This document shows, piece by piece, positions 1 through 8,390 of a DNA stretch of 64,000 nt. Under the pieces are notes generated by a model. It saw only the letters and a list, made by a program, of their open reading frames with translations, had not been told where the DNA came from and did not search any database. The stretch is from UBA1930 sp943371535. Its GTDB lineage: Bacteria > Bacteroidota > Bacteroidia > Chitinophagales > Chitinophagaceae. Position numbers and translations under genes: made by a program. Each line of letters starts with the position of its first letter. Within the stretch, counting starts at the first letter, position 1. The stretch covers positions 6,541 through 70,540 of the forward strand of contig CALRVE020000016.1 of assembly GCA_943371535.1 (NCBI GenBank), read 5' to 3'.

Positions 1-1
1 A

Positions 2-775
2 AAATTGAAAGCCGAATTAGGTGGCGAAATTGAAGGTATTGATGGAACTGAAGGATTACCTCCCGAAATTGAGAATCTTTTTCTAAAGAATATTCTATCT
101 TTTGAACATCAATACGAAAAAGTAGAAACCACCACGCTGTATCAAATAATTCATGAACCCGATTTTAAAAAAGTAAACTCTATTACTGATGATGAAATGG
201 ATGAAGCATTAGAAAGTATTACTGAACTTTTAAAAGCCAATAATTTTGCTGTAGACTATAGGGGCGAATATTCGGCAAGGGAGAAATATCGTTTCATTAC
301 AGAAGATTTGTTTAACTACGAAACAAGGCTAGTGCAAATTGATGGAATGATTACCCATTACAGTTACGAAGAATTCTATCCCAATCATTCACTAGATATT
401 GAAGATCAAACCAAAGAATTTATTGCTCACTGGTTTGAAATGAGCTTTAACGAATTTAGTTACGAATTATCAGACGAGTTTTTAACCGATACTCAACAAA
501 TTGTAGCCAAAGAAACCGTATTGAAGAAGTTTGAAAATATGTTTGCTGCTTATACTGGTTTTGAAGATATGCAATATGTAATTGGTACAGTTGACTTTCA
601 GTTAGACGAACAAAATAACACAGGTTTAGGCAACTCAGAAGGTGCAATACAGTTTACAGCTATTTTAGAAAATGGAGAGAAAGTATTTATTAATGAACCC
701 TTTAAATTATACTTTCATTTAGTAGACAATACTTGGCAAGTTTTCTTTTTTTATTGGCCAGGGTTTTCTTGGTAA
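2..775 (+). CDS. Hypothetical acidic protein, 5' end cut by window edge
   Basis: The reading frame is open from the first bases of the window to a TAA at 773-775. The first possible start is a TTG at 5, but the frame continues upstream, so the gene is most likely truncated by the window boundary. About 256 residues are visible. They are acidic and rich in Glu, Phe and Tyr, with no signal peptide or membrane segment in the visible part, and end in an aromatic-rich strand (FFFYWPGFSW). The mix of helical acidic segments and a C-terminal part with beta-like character (residues ~190-256) does not match a family I recognise. No neighbour on the same strand suggests a role. Confidence 0.6.
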   Translation, partial: KLKAELGGEIEGIDGTEGLPPEIENLFLKNILSFEHQYEKVETTTLYQIIHEPDFKKVNSITDDEMDEALESITELLKANNFAVDYRGEYSAREKYRFITEDLFNYETRLVQIDGMITHYSYEEFYPNHSLDIEDQTKEFIAHWFEMSFNEFSYELSDEFLTDTQQIVAKETVLKKFENMFAAYTGFEDMQYVIGTVDFQLDEQNNTGLGNSEGAIQFTAILENGEKVFINEPFKLYFHLVDNTWQVFFFYWPGFSW

Positions 776-903
776 TTTTTGCTACACATAGATATAAATG
801 ATAGAAGATATTCGTTTTATTTTTTGATAGTTTCTTTTATAACAATAATTTTTTTTAGGCTTTTTGAATGTAATAATTTTCTAGCTAGTGAAGCTGTTAG
901 CTT

Positions 904-1065
904 GAGTAAACAATTTCTGCTTCGCAGAAAAGCACTTTGAATCTGCTTGTCGACAGGCAGGAATTATTTGTTAACCACGAAGGCTCTAAGATCACTAAGA
1001 AAGAAAAACGTAGTTTTTCCTTTGTGCCTTTGTGGTCAAACTAAAATCATTTGTTTACAATTGGT
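904..1065. repeat. Composite hairpin repeat, copy 1
   Basis: This 482-bp gap (776-1257) holds no gene but a modular repeat. It starts with GAGTAAACAATTT, a small hairpin TTTCTGC-TTC-GCAGAAA (914-930) and a palindromic stretch CTGCTTGTCGACAGGCAG (943-960). A long hairpin follows, with arms AACCACGAAGGC (about 973-984) and TGCCTTTGTGGT (about 1026-1037). It closes with AAATCATTTGTTTAC (about 1045-1059). The outer parts recur at 52851-53010 around a different inner hairpin. Function unknown; the structure suggests a REP-like dispersed element. Confidence 0.7.
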
Positions 1066-1257
1066 TTTCTATGATTGAACTAACATGTTATTGGCAACTA
1101 GTTGAAAGCGATAACTGAGAAGCTTACTGTTTTCAAAGGTTTCGATAAACATATAGCTATGGGGACAACCTGATTATTTTAGATTGTGTTTATTTTCAAA
1201 GCAGCAAAAGTCTAAACAATTTTATAGTATAATACTTACTTGTATTAAACAATTTTT

Positions 1258-2505
1258 ATGCAACAACAATTAGTGGTTATTGGTGGTGGAGCAGCAGGTT
1301 TTTTTTGTGCGATTAATGCAGCAAGATTAAACCCTGCATTGAAAGTAACTATTGTTGAAAAAAGCAATAAGGTACTCAGCAAAGTAAAAGTAAGTGGTGG
1401 AGGAAGATGTAATGTAACACACGATTGTATTGAAATTGGTGAATTGATTAAGCGTTATCCAAGGGGACAAAATTTTTTAAAAAAAGCCTTTCATTGGTTT
1501 AGCACAAAAGATACCATTCAATGGTTTAGTGAACGAGGTGTTACTTTAAAAATTGAGGCCGATGGTAGAATGTTTCCTGTTACCAATAGTTCCCAAACTA
1601 TAATAGATTGCTTATTAAAAGAAGCTACCAAATATGGAGTAGAAGTTAAATTGGGTTTTGATGTTACTAGTATTGAATTGCTTAGTGAAGTTTCAGTCGA
1701 ACATTCGACTTCCGTCATGGAGTTAAAAGCTGCCAATAATAAATCTATTACTTGTAATTATTTGTGCATTGCATCGGGTGGTTATCCCAAAGCTTTACAA
1801 TTTGAATGGGTAAAGAAAATTGGCCATACAATTGAAAGCCCAGTTCCGTCATTGTTTACATTTAATATTCCCAATCATTCTATTACCCAATTAATGGGAG
1901 TAAGTGTAGAACAAGCACAAATAAAAATAGTGGGTTCTAAATTGAGTAATAGTGGACCATTGTTAATTACACATTGGGGTTTAAGTGGACCAGCAGTTTT
2001 AAAATTATCGGCTTATGGGGCTAGAGAATTATCGAGTACCAATTATCATTTTAAAATATTGGTTAATTGGTTAATGCAATACAACGAACAAACTTTGAAA
2101 GACGAATGGCAACACTTAAGGCAACAATATTCTAGTAATAAAATACACAATAAAAATCCTTTTGGTTTGCCCAACAGATTATGGACGTATTTAGTAACAT
2201 CTAGCGATATTAATGAAAACTTACGTTGGGCCGATGTAAATAGTAAACAACAAAACCAACTGATTAAAAACCTTACTGCACAAGAAGTTGAGGTAAAAGG
2301 TAAAACTACTTTTAAAGAAGAATTTGTAACCTGCGGCGGCATAAAACTTGCTGAAGTAGATGCCAACACTATGCAAAGTAAAATGGTACCCAATATTTAT
2401 TTTGCAGGAGAAGTACTAGATATTGATGGAATTACAGGTGGATTTAATTTTCAAAATGCATGGACTAGCGGATGGATTGCAGCCAAAGCAATTGCAGAGC
2501 AATAG
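1258..2505 (+). CDS. BaiN/YhiN (HI0933)-family NAD(P)/FAD-dependent oxidoreductase
   Basis: This 415-residue flavoprotein belongs to the HI0933/YhiN/BaiN family, which has the usual length of about 400. The dinucleotide-binding loop GGGAAG is at residues 9-14, followed by the family-specific KVSGGGRCNVTH near residues 43-54. The C-terminal FAD motif FAGEVLDIDGITGGFN lies about 30 residues from the end. Family members bind FAD, and some reduce unsaturated bile acid or other enoate substrates, but most have no known physiological substrate, so no reaction is assigned. The protein has no signal peptide and should be cytoplasmic. The ATG at 1258 directly precedes the Rossmann strand, so the start is well supported. 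It converges on the TonB-dependent receptor gene with a 24-bp gap. Confidence 0.9.
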   Translation: MQQQLVVIGGGAAGFFCAINAARLNPALKVTIVEKSNKVLSKVKVSGGGRCNVTHDCIEIGELIKRYPRGQNFLKKAFHWFSTKDTIQWFSERGVTLKIEADGRMFPVTNSSQTIIDCLLKEATKYGVEVKLGFDVTSIELLSEVSVEHSTSVMELKAANNKSITCNYLCIASGGYPKALQFEWVKKIGHTIESPVPSLFTFNIPNHSITQLMGVSVEQAQIKIVGSKLSNSGPLLITHWGLSGPAVLKLSAYGARELSSTNYHFKILVNWLMQYNEQTLKDEWQHLRQQYSSNKIHNKNPFGLPNRLWTYLVTSSDINENLRWADVNSKQQNQLIKNLTAQEVEVKGKTTFKEEFVTCGGIKLAEVDANTMQSKMVPNIYFAGEVLDIDGITGGFNFQNAWTSGWIAAKAIAEQ

Positions 2506-2529
2506 TGTTGTTTCTACGTGTCATGTTTT

Positions 2530-4902
2530 TTAAAACTTAAAATTCCAAGTTACACTTGGTATAATAGGAAATAGAGATACTTGTTTAGCACTTACTTTTA
2601 AATCGTTGGTGGTTGCACTGCCTTCTTGATCAAAATACACAAAATAGGGGTTTAAACGGCTGTACACATTGTAAATACTAAACACCCAATAGCTTTTTAT
2701 TTTACGTTCTTTTTTAGGTTGGGGCGTATATGTTGCTGAAAAATCTAATCTATGATAAGGAGCCAATCTATATTTATTAATAGTACTAAACTCTTGTGTT
2801 AATACACCGTTTACAAAGTAAAAACGTTCTGGCAAAGAAGTGGCTTGTCCGCTACCATATACAAATACAGAAGATACTTTCCATTTAGGGCTAATGGTAT
2901 AAGACCCTACTAAAGATAAATCGTGTCTTCTATCGTATCTGCTAGGAAATTTATTGCCATCGTTCAAATCATTGAATCTACGCCAAGTATAGCTTAACGT
3001 GTAGCCAATCCATCCAGTAAATTTTCCTTTTACTTTATTAATAAAAAATTCAGCACCATAACTCCAACCTCTACCAAATACAAAATCTTCTTCCGTATCT
3101 CTTAAAGTATTGGGTGTATAACCTTCTCTATACTCAATTTGGTTTTGCATGTCTTTATAATACACTTCTACCGATGTTTCAAACATGTTATTCTTAAAGT
3201 TTCTAAAATACCCAACAGAGTATTGCCAACTTATTTGAGGTTGCACCCTTAATGTACTAGGTACCCATAAATCTGTTGGTAAAGTAGTACCTGCATTGGT
3301 TACTAAATGTATGTATTGCATGTTACGGGTAACAGCTGCTTTTAAACTACTGTTATCGTCTATATTGTAACGTAAAGTGGTTCTAGGTTCTATGCCTCCA
3401 TAGGTTTTTACTGTTTGTCCTTTTGCATACAACACACTATCAATTCTGTTGCCATTGGCATCATAAGAATAAGTAGCATATTTACCCACTTGTTGAAACA
3501 TACTATAACGCAAACCATAATTGAGTTTCAGTTTTTTAGATATTTCCCAATCGTCTTGTATGTACAATGCATATTCGTTGGCAAATTTTTTCAATGCGTT
3601 TTGTGGTTCAAACACCACTGAGTCTTGATTGCCATTTAATACACTCGGAAAAAATGTATGGTGTGTATATTGAAAACCAAACTTCAATTTATGTTCGGGA
3701 TTTACAAACCAATCAAAATCGGCTTTGGCATTGTAATCTCTTACACCCGATGAAAATTTAATATTGAAATTTTCTTGTCGGCCTTCTAATGCAAACTGAT
3801 AATCGTTGTACACCAATGTTACATTGGCAAATAATTTTTTATTGAAAATATGGTTCCAACGTAAAGTGGCTGTTGAGTTGCCCCAAGGTATAGCAGTACT
3901 AAAATTTCGTTCAGCATTATTGAAATTGAATTTATCTCTTCCAAAATAACCACTTAAATACAAGCGATCTTTTTCTGAGATTTTGTAATTCATTTTAGCA
4001 TTCAAATCGTAGAAATAATAACCACTTCCATAAAACTGGTTATCGGGTTTGATGAATGGTTTTACCAAAGCATCTATATAGGTTCTTCTAGCAGAAACAA
4101 TAAAAGAGGCTTTATCTTTTTTAATTGGTCCTTGAACCGATAAACGAGAAGCAATAACACCAATACCACCTTCTACTTCAGTATCGTTGATATTACCATC
4201 TTTCATGCTAATATCTACCACACTCGAAATTCTTCCTCCATATTGTGCTGGCATTCCACCTTTAATTAAAGACACATTTTTTATGGCATCGGCATTAAAA
4301 ACAGAGAAGAAACCAAATAAATGACCTGTGTTATACACCACAGCATCGTCTAATAAAATTAAGTTTTGGTCTGGTCCACCACCACGTACATAAAAACCTG
4401 CATTGCCTTCGCCTGCATTACGTACACCTGGCATGAGTTGCAGCGTTTTTAAAACATCTACTTCACCCAAAAAAGCTGGTAATGCTTTGGCTGTGGCAAC
4501 ACTTAAATCTATTTTGCCCATTTGGGCAGTTTTTACATTGTTGTCTCTTTTTTTACCTGTAACAGTTACTTCACTCGAAAATGAAGTATTGTTTTGCATT
4601 AAAATATTGCGTTGAATATTTTTATTTAGGTCGATAGTGGTTTCTAAAGTTTGATACCCTACAAAAGAAACAATCAACTGATATTTTCCTTTGGGAAGTG
4701 TTAAGGAGAAAAATCCATACTGATTGCTAGTGGTTCCTCTGCCTTCGGGCTTTACGCTAATATTGGCTCCAATTAAAGTTTCTCCATTGAGCGAATCTTT
4801 AATGTAGCCATTGATGGTAAATTTTTCTTGAGCTAAAAGCGTGGAGTGAAAAAAACAAATAAGCAGGAGTGTACCAACTAAACGGGTATATATTGATTTC
4901 AT
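2530..4902 (-). CDS. TonB-dependent receptor with carboxypeptidase-regulatory-like N-domain
   Basis: This 790-residue outer-membrane transporter has a signal peptide at 1-25 (cleavage after LLAQ). A carboxypeptidase-D regulatory-like beta-sandwich spans about 29-110 (INGYIKDSLNGETLIGANI). The plug domain is about 145-235 and contains the typical LMPGVRNAGEGNAGFYVRGG and PAQYGGRISSVVDI motifs. A beta-barrel runs to the terminal Phe (SVTWNFKF), as usual for BamA-inserted proteins. It resembles the shorter Bacteroidota receptors without a partner SusD, and no SusD gene lies nearby, so a polysaccharide-utilisation role is not supported. The substrate is unknown; siderophore, metal chelate or other small ligand uptake is possible. 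The gene stands alone on its strand, and its upstream region is filled with hairpin repeats. Confidence 0.92.
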   Translation of the reverse strand: MKSIYTRLVGTLLLICFFHSTLLAQEKFTINGYIKDSLNGETLIGANISVKPEGRGTTSNQYGFFSLTLPKGKYQLIVSFVGYQTLETTIDLNKNIQRNILMQNNTSFSSEVTVTGKKRDNNVKTAQMGKIDLSVATAKALPAFLGEVDVLKTLQLMPGVRNAGEGNAGFYVRGGGPDQNLILLDDAVVYNTGHLFGFFSVFNADAIKNVSLIKGGMPAQYGGRISSVVDISMKDGNINDTEVEGGIGVIASRLSVQGPIKKDKASFIVSARRTYIDALVKPFIKPDNQFYGSGYYFYDLNAKMNYKISEKDRLYLSGYFGRDKFNFNNAERNFSTAIPWGNSTATLRWNHIFNKKLFANVTLVYNDYQFALEGRQENFNIKFSSGVRDYNAKADFDWFVNPEHKLKFGFQYTHHTFFPSVLNGNQDSVVFEPQNALKKFANEYALYIQDDWEISKKLKLNYGLRYSMFQQVGKYATYSYDANGNRIDSVLYAKGQTVKTYGGIEPRTTLRYNIDDNSSLKAAVTRNMQYIHLVTNAGTTLPTDLWVPSTLRVQPQISWQYSVGYFRNFKNNMFETSVEVYYKDMQNQIEYREGYTPNTLRDTEEDFVFGRGWSYGAEFFINKVKGKFTGWIGYTLSYTWRRFNDLNDGNKFPSRYDRRHDLSLVGSYTISPKWKVSSVFVYGSGQATSLPERFYFVNGVLTQEFSTINKYRLAPYHRLDFSATYTPQPKKERKIKSYWVFSIYNVYSRLNPYFVYFDQEGSATTNDLKVSAKQVSLFPIIPSVTWNFKF

Positions 4903-5001
4903 TATTTTAAGGTATTGCCAACAATTGTAAACAAAAAAACTCTTGCAAAGTTGCAGGGAGTTGATGTTAACATTTTGATATAATTGAAATTTTTTACTTG
5001 A

Positions 5002-5276
5002 TTTTTTTGAACCACTAAGACACAGAGGACACGAAGATGCACAAAGTTTTTTTTTGAACCACTAAGACACAGAGGACACGAAGATGCACGAAGTTTTTTT
5101 GAACCACGAAGGCACAAGGTACACGAAGGGGCACGGAGGGAAAACTTCGTTTTCAGGTTTGCCACGGATGAACGGAAAAGCACGGAAAATTATATTTTTT
5201 GCCACGTATGCACGGAGAAGCACGGAATTAGTTAGCGTATAAAAAAAACTTCTGTGTTTCTGTGCCTCTGTGGCAA
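5002..5276. repeat. Array of CCACNAAGRCAC / CCACGGATGCACGG-type hairpin repeats
   Basis: The 400-bp gap upstream of the TonB receptor gene consists largely of related units. A 38-bp unit starting GAACCACTAAGACACAGAGG occurs at about 5009-5046 and again, with one change, at about 5056-5093 (period 47 bp). A diverged unit starting GAACCACGAAGGCACAAGG follows (about 5101-5140). Two GCCACGGATG / GCCACGTATG units come next (5161-5190 and 5201-5229). An inverted partner (TTCTGTGTTTCTGTGCCTC, about 5250-5270) ends in TGTGGCAA. The units can form long hairpins. One reading frame through the array is open on the minus strand (4902-5183) but is an artefact of repeat composition. Confidence 0.75.
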
Positions 5277-5305
5277 TATTGTATGGATGCTTTTAAATAA
5301 TTTGA

Positions 5306-5887
5306 TTATTGGTGATACATCAATGAATCTAATACGTTACCATCGGTTAAAAACTTTTGTGGGTTGTAAGGGTTTTTAATGTCTTTGGTTTTACTTAACC
5401 AAGTTGCCATACCATTTTCGTTTTCAAAAGCTTTATCTGTATTTAATTGATAAATCACCATTTGATCGTATTGTACAATTCTAATTAAATTGTACAATGC
5501 ATCGCTGAGCATATTGAACGATTTACGTTTAGCCAATAAATCTTTTTCGCCCAACATAGCTTTTAATTCGGCTGAAACAATTTGAGCAAATGAAGTTGCA
5601 TTTTCTACAATGCCTGCATCGCCTTTTAATTCATCAATTTTTAAACTATCGGTGGCTTGTAACATTTTTGTTGCATATAAGGTTAACATTGGCTCACTCT
5701 CGGTAATAAAATTATCTTTTAAGTGAAAATAGGCGTCGGTAATGGCTGCAAATGAAGTGTTGAAGGCAGCTGAATTCTTGCTTTTTGTAAGCGGTGCTGC
5801 TGGCTTTTCTTCTACCACAGCTTTTTCATCGTTATTGCCACAAGCTGTTAAAAAAAGAATACTGCATAGTATAAGTAAATGTTTCAT
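5306..5887 (-). CDS. Lipoprotein with degenerate DUF3347-like domain
   Basis: This 193-residue protein has a lipoprotein signal (lipobox LTAC, Cys16), so it should be attached to a periplasm-facing membrane. From about residue 40 to the end it resembles the Bacteroidota DUF3347 domain, a helical domain often fused to or encoded beside metal-efflux proteins. The matching features are a helical core and a C-terminal WLSKTKDIKNPYNPQKFLTDG that parallels the family's WLS-x4-IxNPYxGxxML motif. Typical members carry Cys-Pro-Met and a second Cys near that region. Here both positions lack Cys, so metal binding through them is unlikely. It is monocistronic, with a TATTTTTG box just upstream. Family assignment is from motif memory. 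Confidence 0.7.
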   Translation of the reverse strand: MKHLLILCSILFLTACGNNDEKAVVEEKPAAPLTKSKNSAAFNTSFAAITDAYFHLKDNFITESEPMLTLYATKMLQATDSLKIDELKGDAGIVENATSFAQIVSAELKAMLGEKDLLAKRKSFNMLSDALYNLIRIVQYDQMVIYQLNTDKAFENENGMATWLSKTKDIKNPYNPQKFLTDGNVLDSLMYHQ

Positions 5888-5903
5888 CTTGTCAATTTTG
5901 GTG

Positions 5904-5911
5904 CAAAAATA
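5904..5911 (-). promoter_or_regulatory. Putative -7 box TATTTTTG for the DUF3347-like lipoprotein gene
   Basis: The minus strand reads TATTTTTG, an exact match to the Bacteroidota TAnnTTTG box, 16 bp upstream of the ATG at 5887. No clear TTTG is seen at the expected -33 position. Confidence 0.4.
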
Positions 5912-5964
5912 GCTGAATTACTGCCAGCGTTTTTTCTATTTATAACCAATTGATAATACTTTGA

Positions 5965-5994
5965 TTTGTCGATTGCCTGCAAGGGTTACATTTG
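5965..5994 (+). promoter_or_regulatory. Bacteroidota-type promoter (TTTG-N18-TACATTTG) for the ABC-F gene
   Basis: TTTG at 5965-5968 and TACATTTG at 5987-5994 are separated by 18 bp, fitting the TTTG/TAnnTTTG consensus of the phylum. The start codon of the ABC-F gene is 155 bp further on. The intervening leader contains an imperfect inverted repeat around 6040-6066 (AACAGTTGA/AACTGTTGAA). Confidence 0.55.
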
Positions 5995-6148
5995 CGGCTG
6001 AAAAAATAGTGAGCTAAAGGTTTTAATCTCATCTTAAAACAGTTGAGTTTTCAACAAACTGTTGAAGGGTGTCCTTCGACTAACGCTCAGGATAAACTTT
6101 TAAGAACCATTCAATAGTTCAAAAGCTGGTTACAAAAAATAAAATATC

Positions 6149-8107
6149 ATGTTATTAGGGTTACAAAATGTTACGTTCGAATTTGGTGCTAGAGTAATTG
6201 TAGAAGATGCTACTTGGCATATTCAACCAGGAGATAGAGTTGGATTAATTGGATATAATGGTACTGGAAAATCGACCTTATTAAAAGTATTGGTGGGTCA
6301 GTATACACCCAGCAAAGGCACAGTTGAAAAAGGCAGAGAAACAACGATTGGATATTTGCATCAAGACTTATTAAGTTTTGACACAAACGAATCTATTTTA
6401 GAAGTTGCAATGGGTGCTTTTGAACGTGTGAAAGCTTTGGAAAAAGAAATTGAAGAGTTGGGCAAACGTTTAGAAACTGAATATGAAGATGAGGCTTTGT
6501 TGTTGTTGTACAGTGAACGTTTGCACGATTTAGAAGTGGCTGGTGGTTATACCATACATCATAGAACAGAAGAAGTATTGCAAGGATTGGGATTCGAAAA
6601 CCAGCATTTGCACCGTCCGTATAAAGAATTTAGTGGTGGTTGGAGAATGAGGGTTTTATTGGCTAAAATGATTTTACAACAGCCTGATGTTTTGTTGCTG
6701 GATGAACCTACCAATCACTTAGACTTACCAAGTATTGAGTGGTTGGAAAAATATTTATTGCACTATCAGGGTAGTGTAGTAATTGTGAGCCACGATAAAT
6801 TTTTCTTGAATAGAATGGTGAACAAAATTGTAGAAGTGTATCAACAAGAGTTACACATTTACAGTGGCGATTATGAATATTATGAAACAGAGAAAGCCAT
6901 TCGTATAGATATGCAGCAAAAGGCTTACGAAAATCAGCAAGATTATATTCGTCAGCAAGAACGATTTGTTGAACGCTTTAAAGCCAAAGCCAGTAAAGCT
7001 GCTGCTGCACAAAGTATTGTAAAACGTTTAGATAAAATTGAACGTATTGAAAACGTTTCTTTAGAACGCCCCAACATAAAAATTAATTTTCAGGTTGATA
7101 AACAACCCGGAAAAATTATTGCTTCATTGAAACAAGTTAGTAAAAGTTTTGGTGATATTGAAATTGTAAAAAATGGTACTGCCGAAATTGATAGAGGCGA
7201 TAAAATTGCTTTGATTGGTGCTAACGGAAAAGGTAAATCTACCTTACTAAGAATTATTGCTGGCACCGAAACTTTTGAAGGTGCTAGAGAATGGGGACAT
7301 AATGTGCAGGAAAGTTTTTATGCCCAACATCAGCTAGAAGCGTTGAATTTAAACAATACCATTTTAGATGAAATGATGGAATGTGGCAGCAAAAAAACGG
7401 AACTTGAATTAAGGGCTTTATTGGGTTGCTTTTTATTTAGTGGCGATGATGCCGATAAGAAAATTAAAGTTTTGAGTGGTGGTGAAAAAGCAAGGGTTGC
7501 GTTGGCTAAAGTAATTGTAAGTAAAAGTAATTTTTTAATGCTTGATGAACCTACCAACCACTTAGACATGCATAGTGTTGAGTTGTTGGCTGATGCATTA
7601 AATAAGTATGAAGGCAGTTTAATTTTAGTTAGTCACGACCGTTATTTTATTTCTAAAACGGCCAATAAAATTTGGGAAATTGTTGACCATGAAATTAAAG
7701 AGTTTAAAGGCTCTTATCAAGAATGGGTTGAATGGAATGAACGTATGGCCAAACAAAAAGCCTTGGCTGAAAAAGAAGCTGCTCTACCTGCTAAAAAAGA
7801 AACAGTGGTAGAGAAAAAGAAAGAAGAAAAACCACAACAAACCAATCATGAATTAACTACGTTGAAAAACGATTTAAAGCAGTTGCAAAAAAAGTTTGCC
7901 AAGGTTGAAGAAGAAGTAAATACCATTAATAAAAAGAAAGAGCAAATAGAATTAGATTTAGCAAAGCCAGAAAACTATACCAATCATGTTGCATTTGCTA
8001 AATTAGAAGCTGATTATAAAAAGATTAAAGAAGAAAAAGTGCAGGCAGATAATAGATATGAGAAAATGTTTGAAGAGATTATGGTGTTAGAGGGGAAGAT
8101 TGGGTGA
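6149..8107 (+). CDS. ABC-F family ATPase
   Basis: This 652-residue protein has two ABC domains and no membrane segments, which defines the ABC-F class of ribosome-associated ATPases. Walker A motifs are at 35-43 (GYNGTGKST) and 357-364. Signature motifs are at about 162 (SGGW) and 443 (SGGE), and LLDEPTNHLD-type Walker B motifs at about 185-192 and 466-473. The inter-domain linker, with a basic helical hairpin at about 245-315, would reach toward the P-site tRNA. The C-terminal part from about 565 is a Lys/Glu-rich coiled coil like the Uup/ABC-F C-terminal domain. The likely role is translation quality control or ribosome rescue. A resistance function cannot be excluded, but nothing in the context suggests it. 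The gene is monocistronic. Confidence 0.93.
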   Translation: MLLGLQNVTFEFGARVIVEDATWHIQPGDRVGLIGYNGTGKSTLLKVLVGQYTPSKGTVEKGRETTIGYLHQDLLSFDTNESILEVAMGAFERVKALEKEIEELGKRLETEYEDEALLLLYSERLHDLEVAGGYTIHHRTEEVLQGLGFENQHLHRPYKEFSGGWRMRVLLAKMILQQPDVLLLDEPTNHLDLPSIEWLEKYLLHYQGSVVIVSHDKFFLNRMVNKIVEVYQQELHIYSGDYEYYETEKAIRIDMQQKAYENQQDYIRQQERFVERFKAKASKAAAAQSIVKRLDKIERIENVSLERPNIKINFQVDKQPGKIIASLKQVSKSFGDIEIVKNGTAEIDRGDKIALIGANGKGKSTLLRIIAGTETFEGAREWGHNVQESFYAQHQLEALNLNNTILDEMMECGSKKTELELRALLGCFLFSGDDADKKIKVLSGGEKARVALAKVIVSKSNFLMLDEPTNHLDMHSVELLADALNKYEGSLILVSHDRYFISKTANKIWEIVDHEIKEFKGSYQEWVEWNERMAKQKALAEKEAALPAKKETVVEKKKEEKPQQTNHELTTLKNDLKQLQKKFAKVEEEVNTINKKKEQIELDLAKPENYTNHVAFAKLEADYKKIKEEKVQADNRYEKMFEEIMVLEGKIG

Positions 8108-8114
8108 GGGGGAA

Positions 8115-8177
8115 AGTGGTGAGTAGTAAGTGGTGAGTAGTAAGTGGGGAGGGAAGTAATTAGTAATTAGTTTTAGG
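8115..8177. repeat. Heptad-phased repeat tract after the ABC-F gene
   Basis: Consecutive 7-mers such as AGTGGTG, AGTAGTA, AGTGGTG, AGTAGTA and AGTGGGG, then TAATTAG twice, keep a strict 7-bp phase for about nine units, beginning eight bases after the stop codon. It belongs to the heptad family seen elsewhere in this window. Confidence 0.7.
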
Positions 8178-8230
8178 TTGGGAGTATAGGAGGTGGAGTG
8201 TAATATTTAGTATTAGGATTTAAATTATAT

Positions 8231-8390
8231 AATTCTCTGTGTTACTTTGTGCCTCTGCGTCTCTGTGGTGAAAAAATACATCAATACTATTTGGTTTGTA
8301 AGTAATGGATTTGTTCAAAGCATGCTTTAATGTTGTTTAAAAAACATTCTCTGTGTTACTTTGTGTCTCTGCGTCTCTGTGGTGAAAAAT
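8231..8390. repeat. Direct repeat pair, TCTGTGTTACTTTGTG type
   Basis: A sequence of about 45 bp beginning ATTCTCTGTGTTACTTTGTG and ending TCTCTGTGGTGAAAAA occurs at about 8232-8276 and again at about 8346-8390 with one substitution, separated by 70 bp. The second copy ends at the stop codon of the next gene on the minus strand. The sequence is the inverted form of the CCACNGAGACGCAGAGG-type repeats at 5002-5276. Confidence 0.75.

Noticed and set aside
5002..5150. CRISPR-like array
   Set aside because: Only two near-identical units; the sequence between them is a T run rather than a unique spacer, and no cas genes are present.
4902..5183. 93-residue minus-strand ORF with Cys-Leu-rich repeats
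   Set aside because: It is a translation of the CCACNAAGRCAC-type repeat array; the periodic RxxSCxLCLxGSKK pattern follows the DNA repeat period and there is no independent sign of coding.
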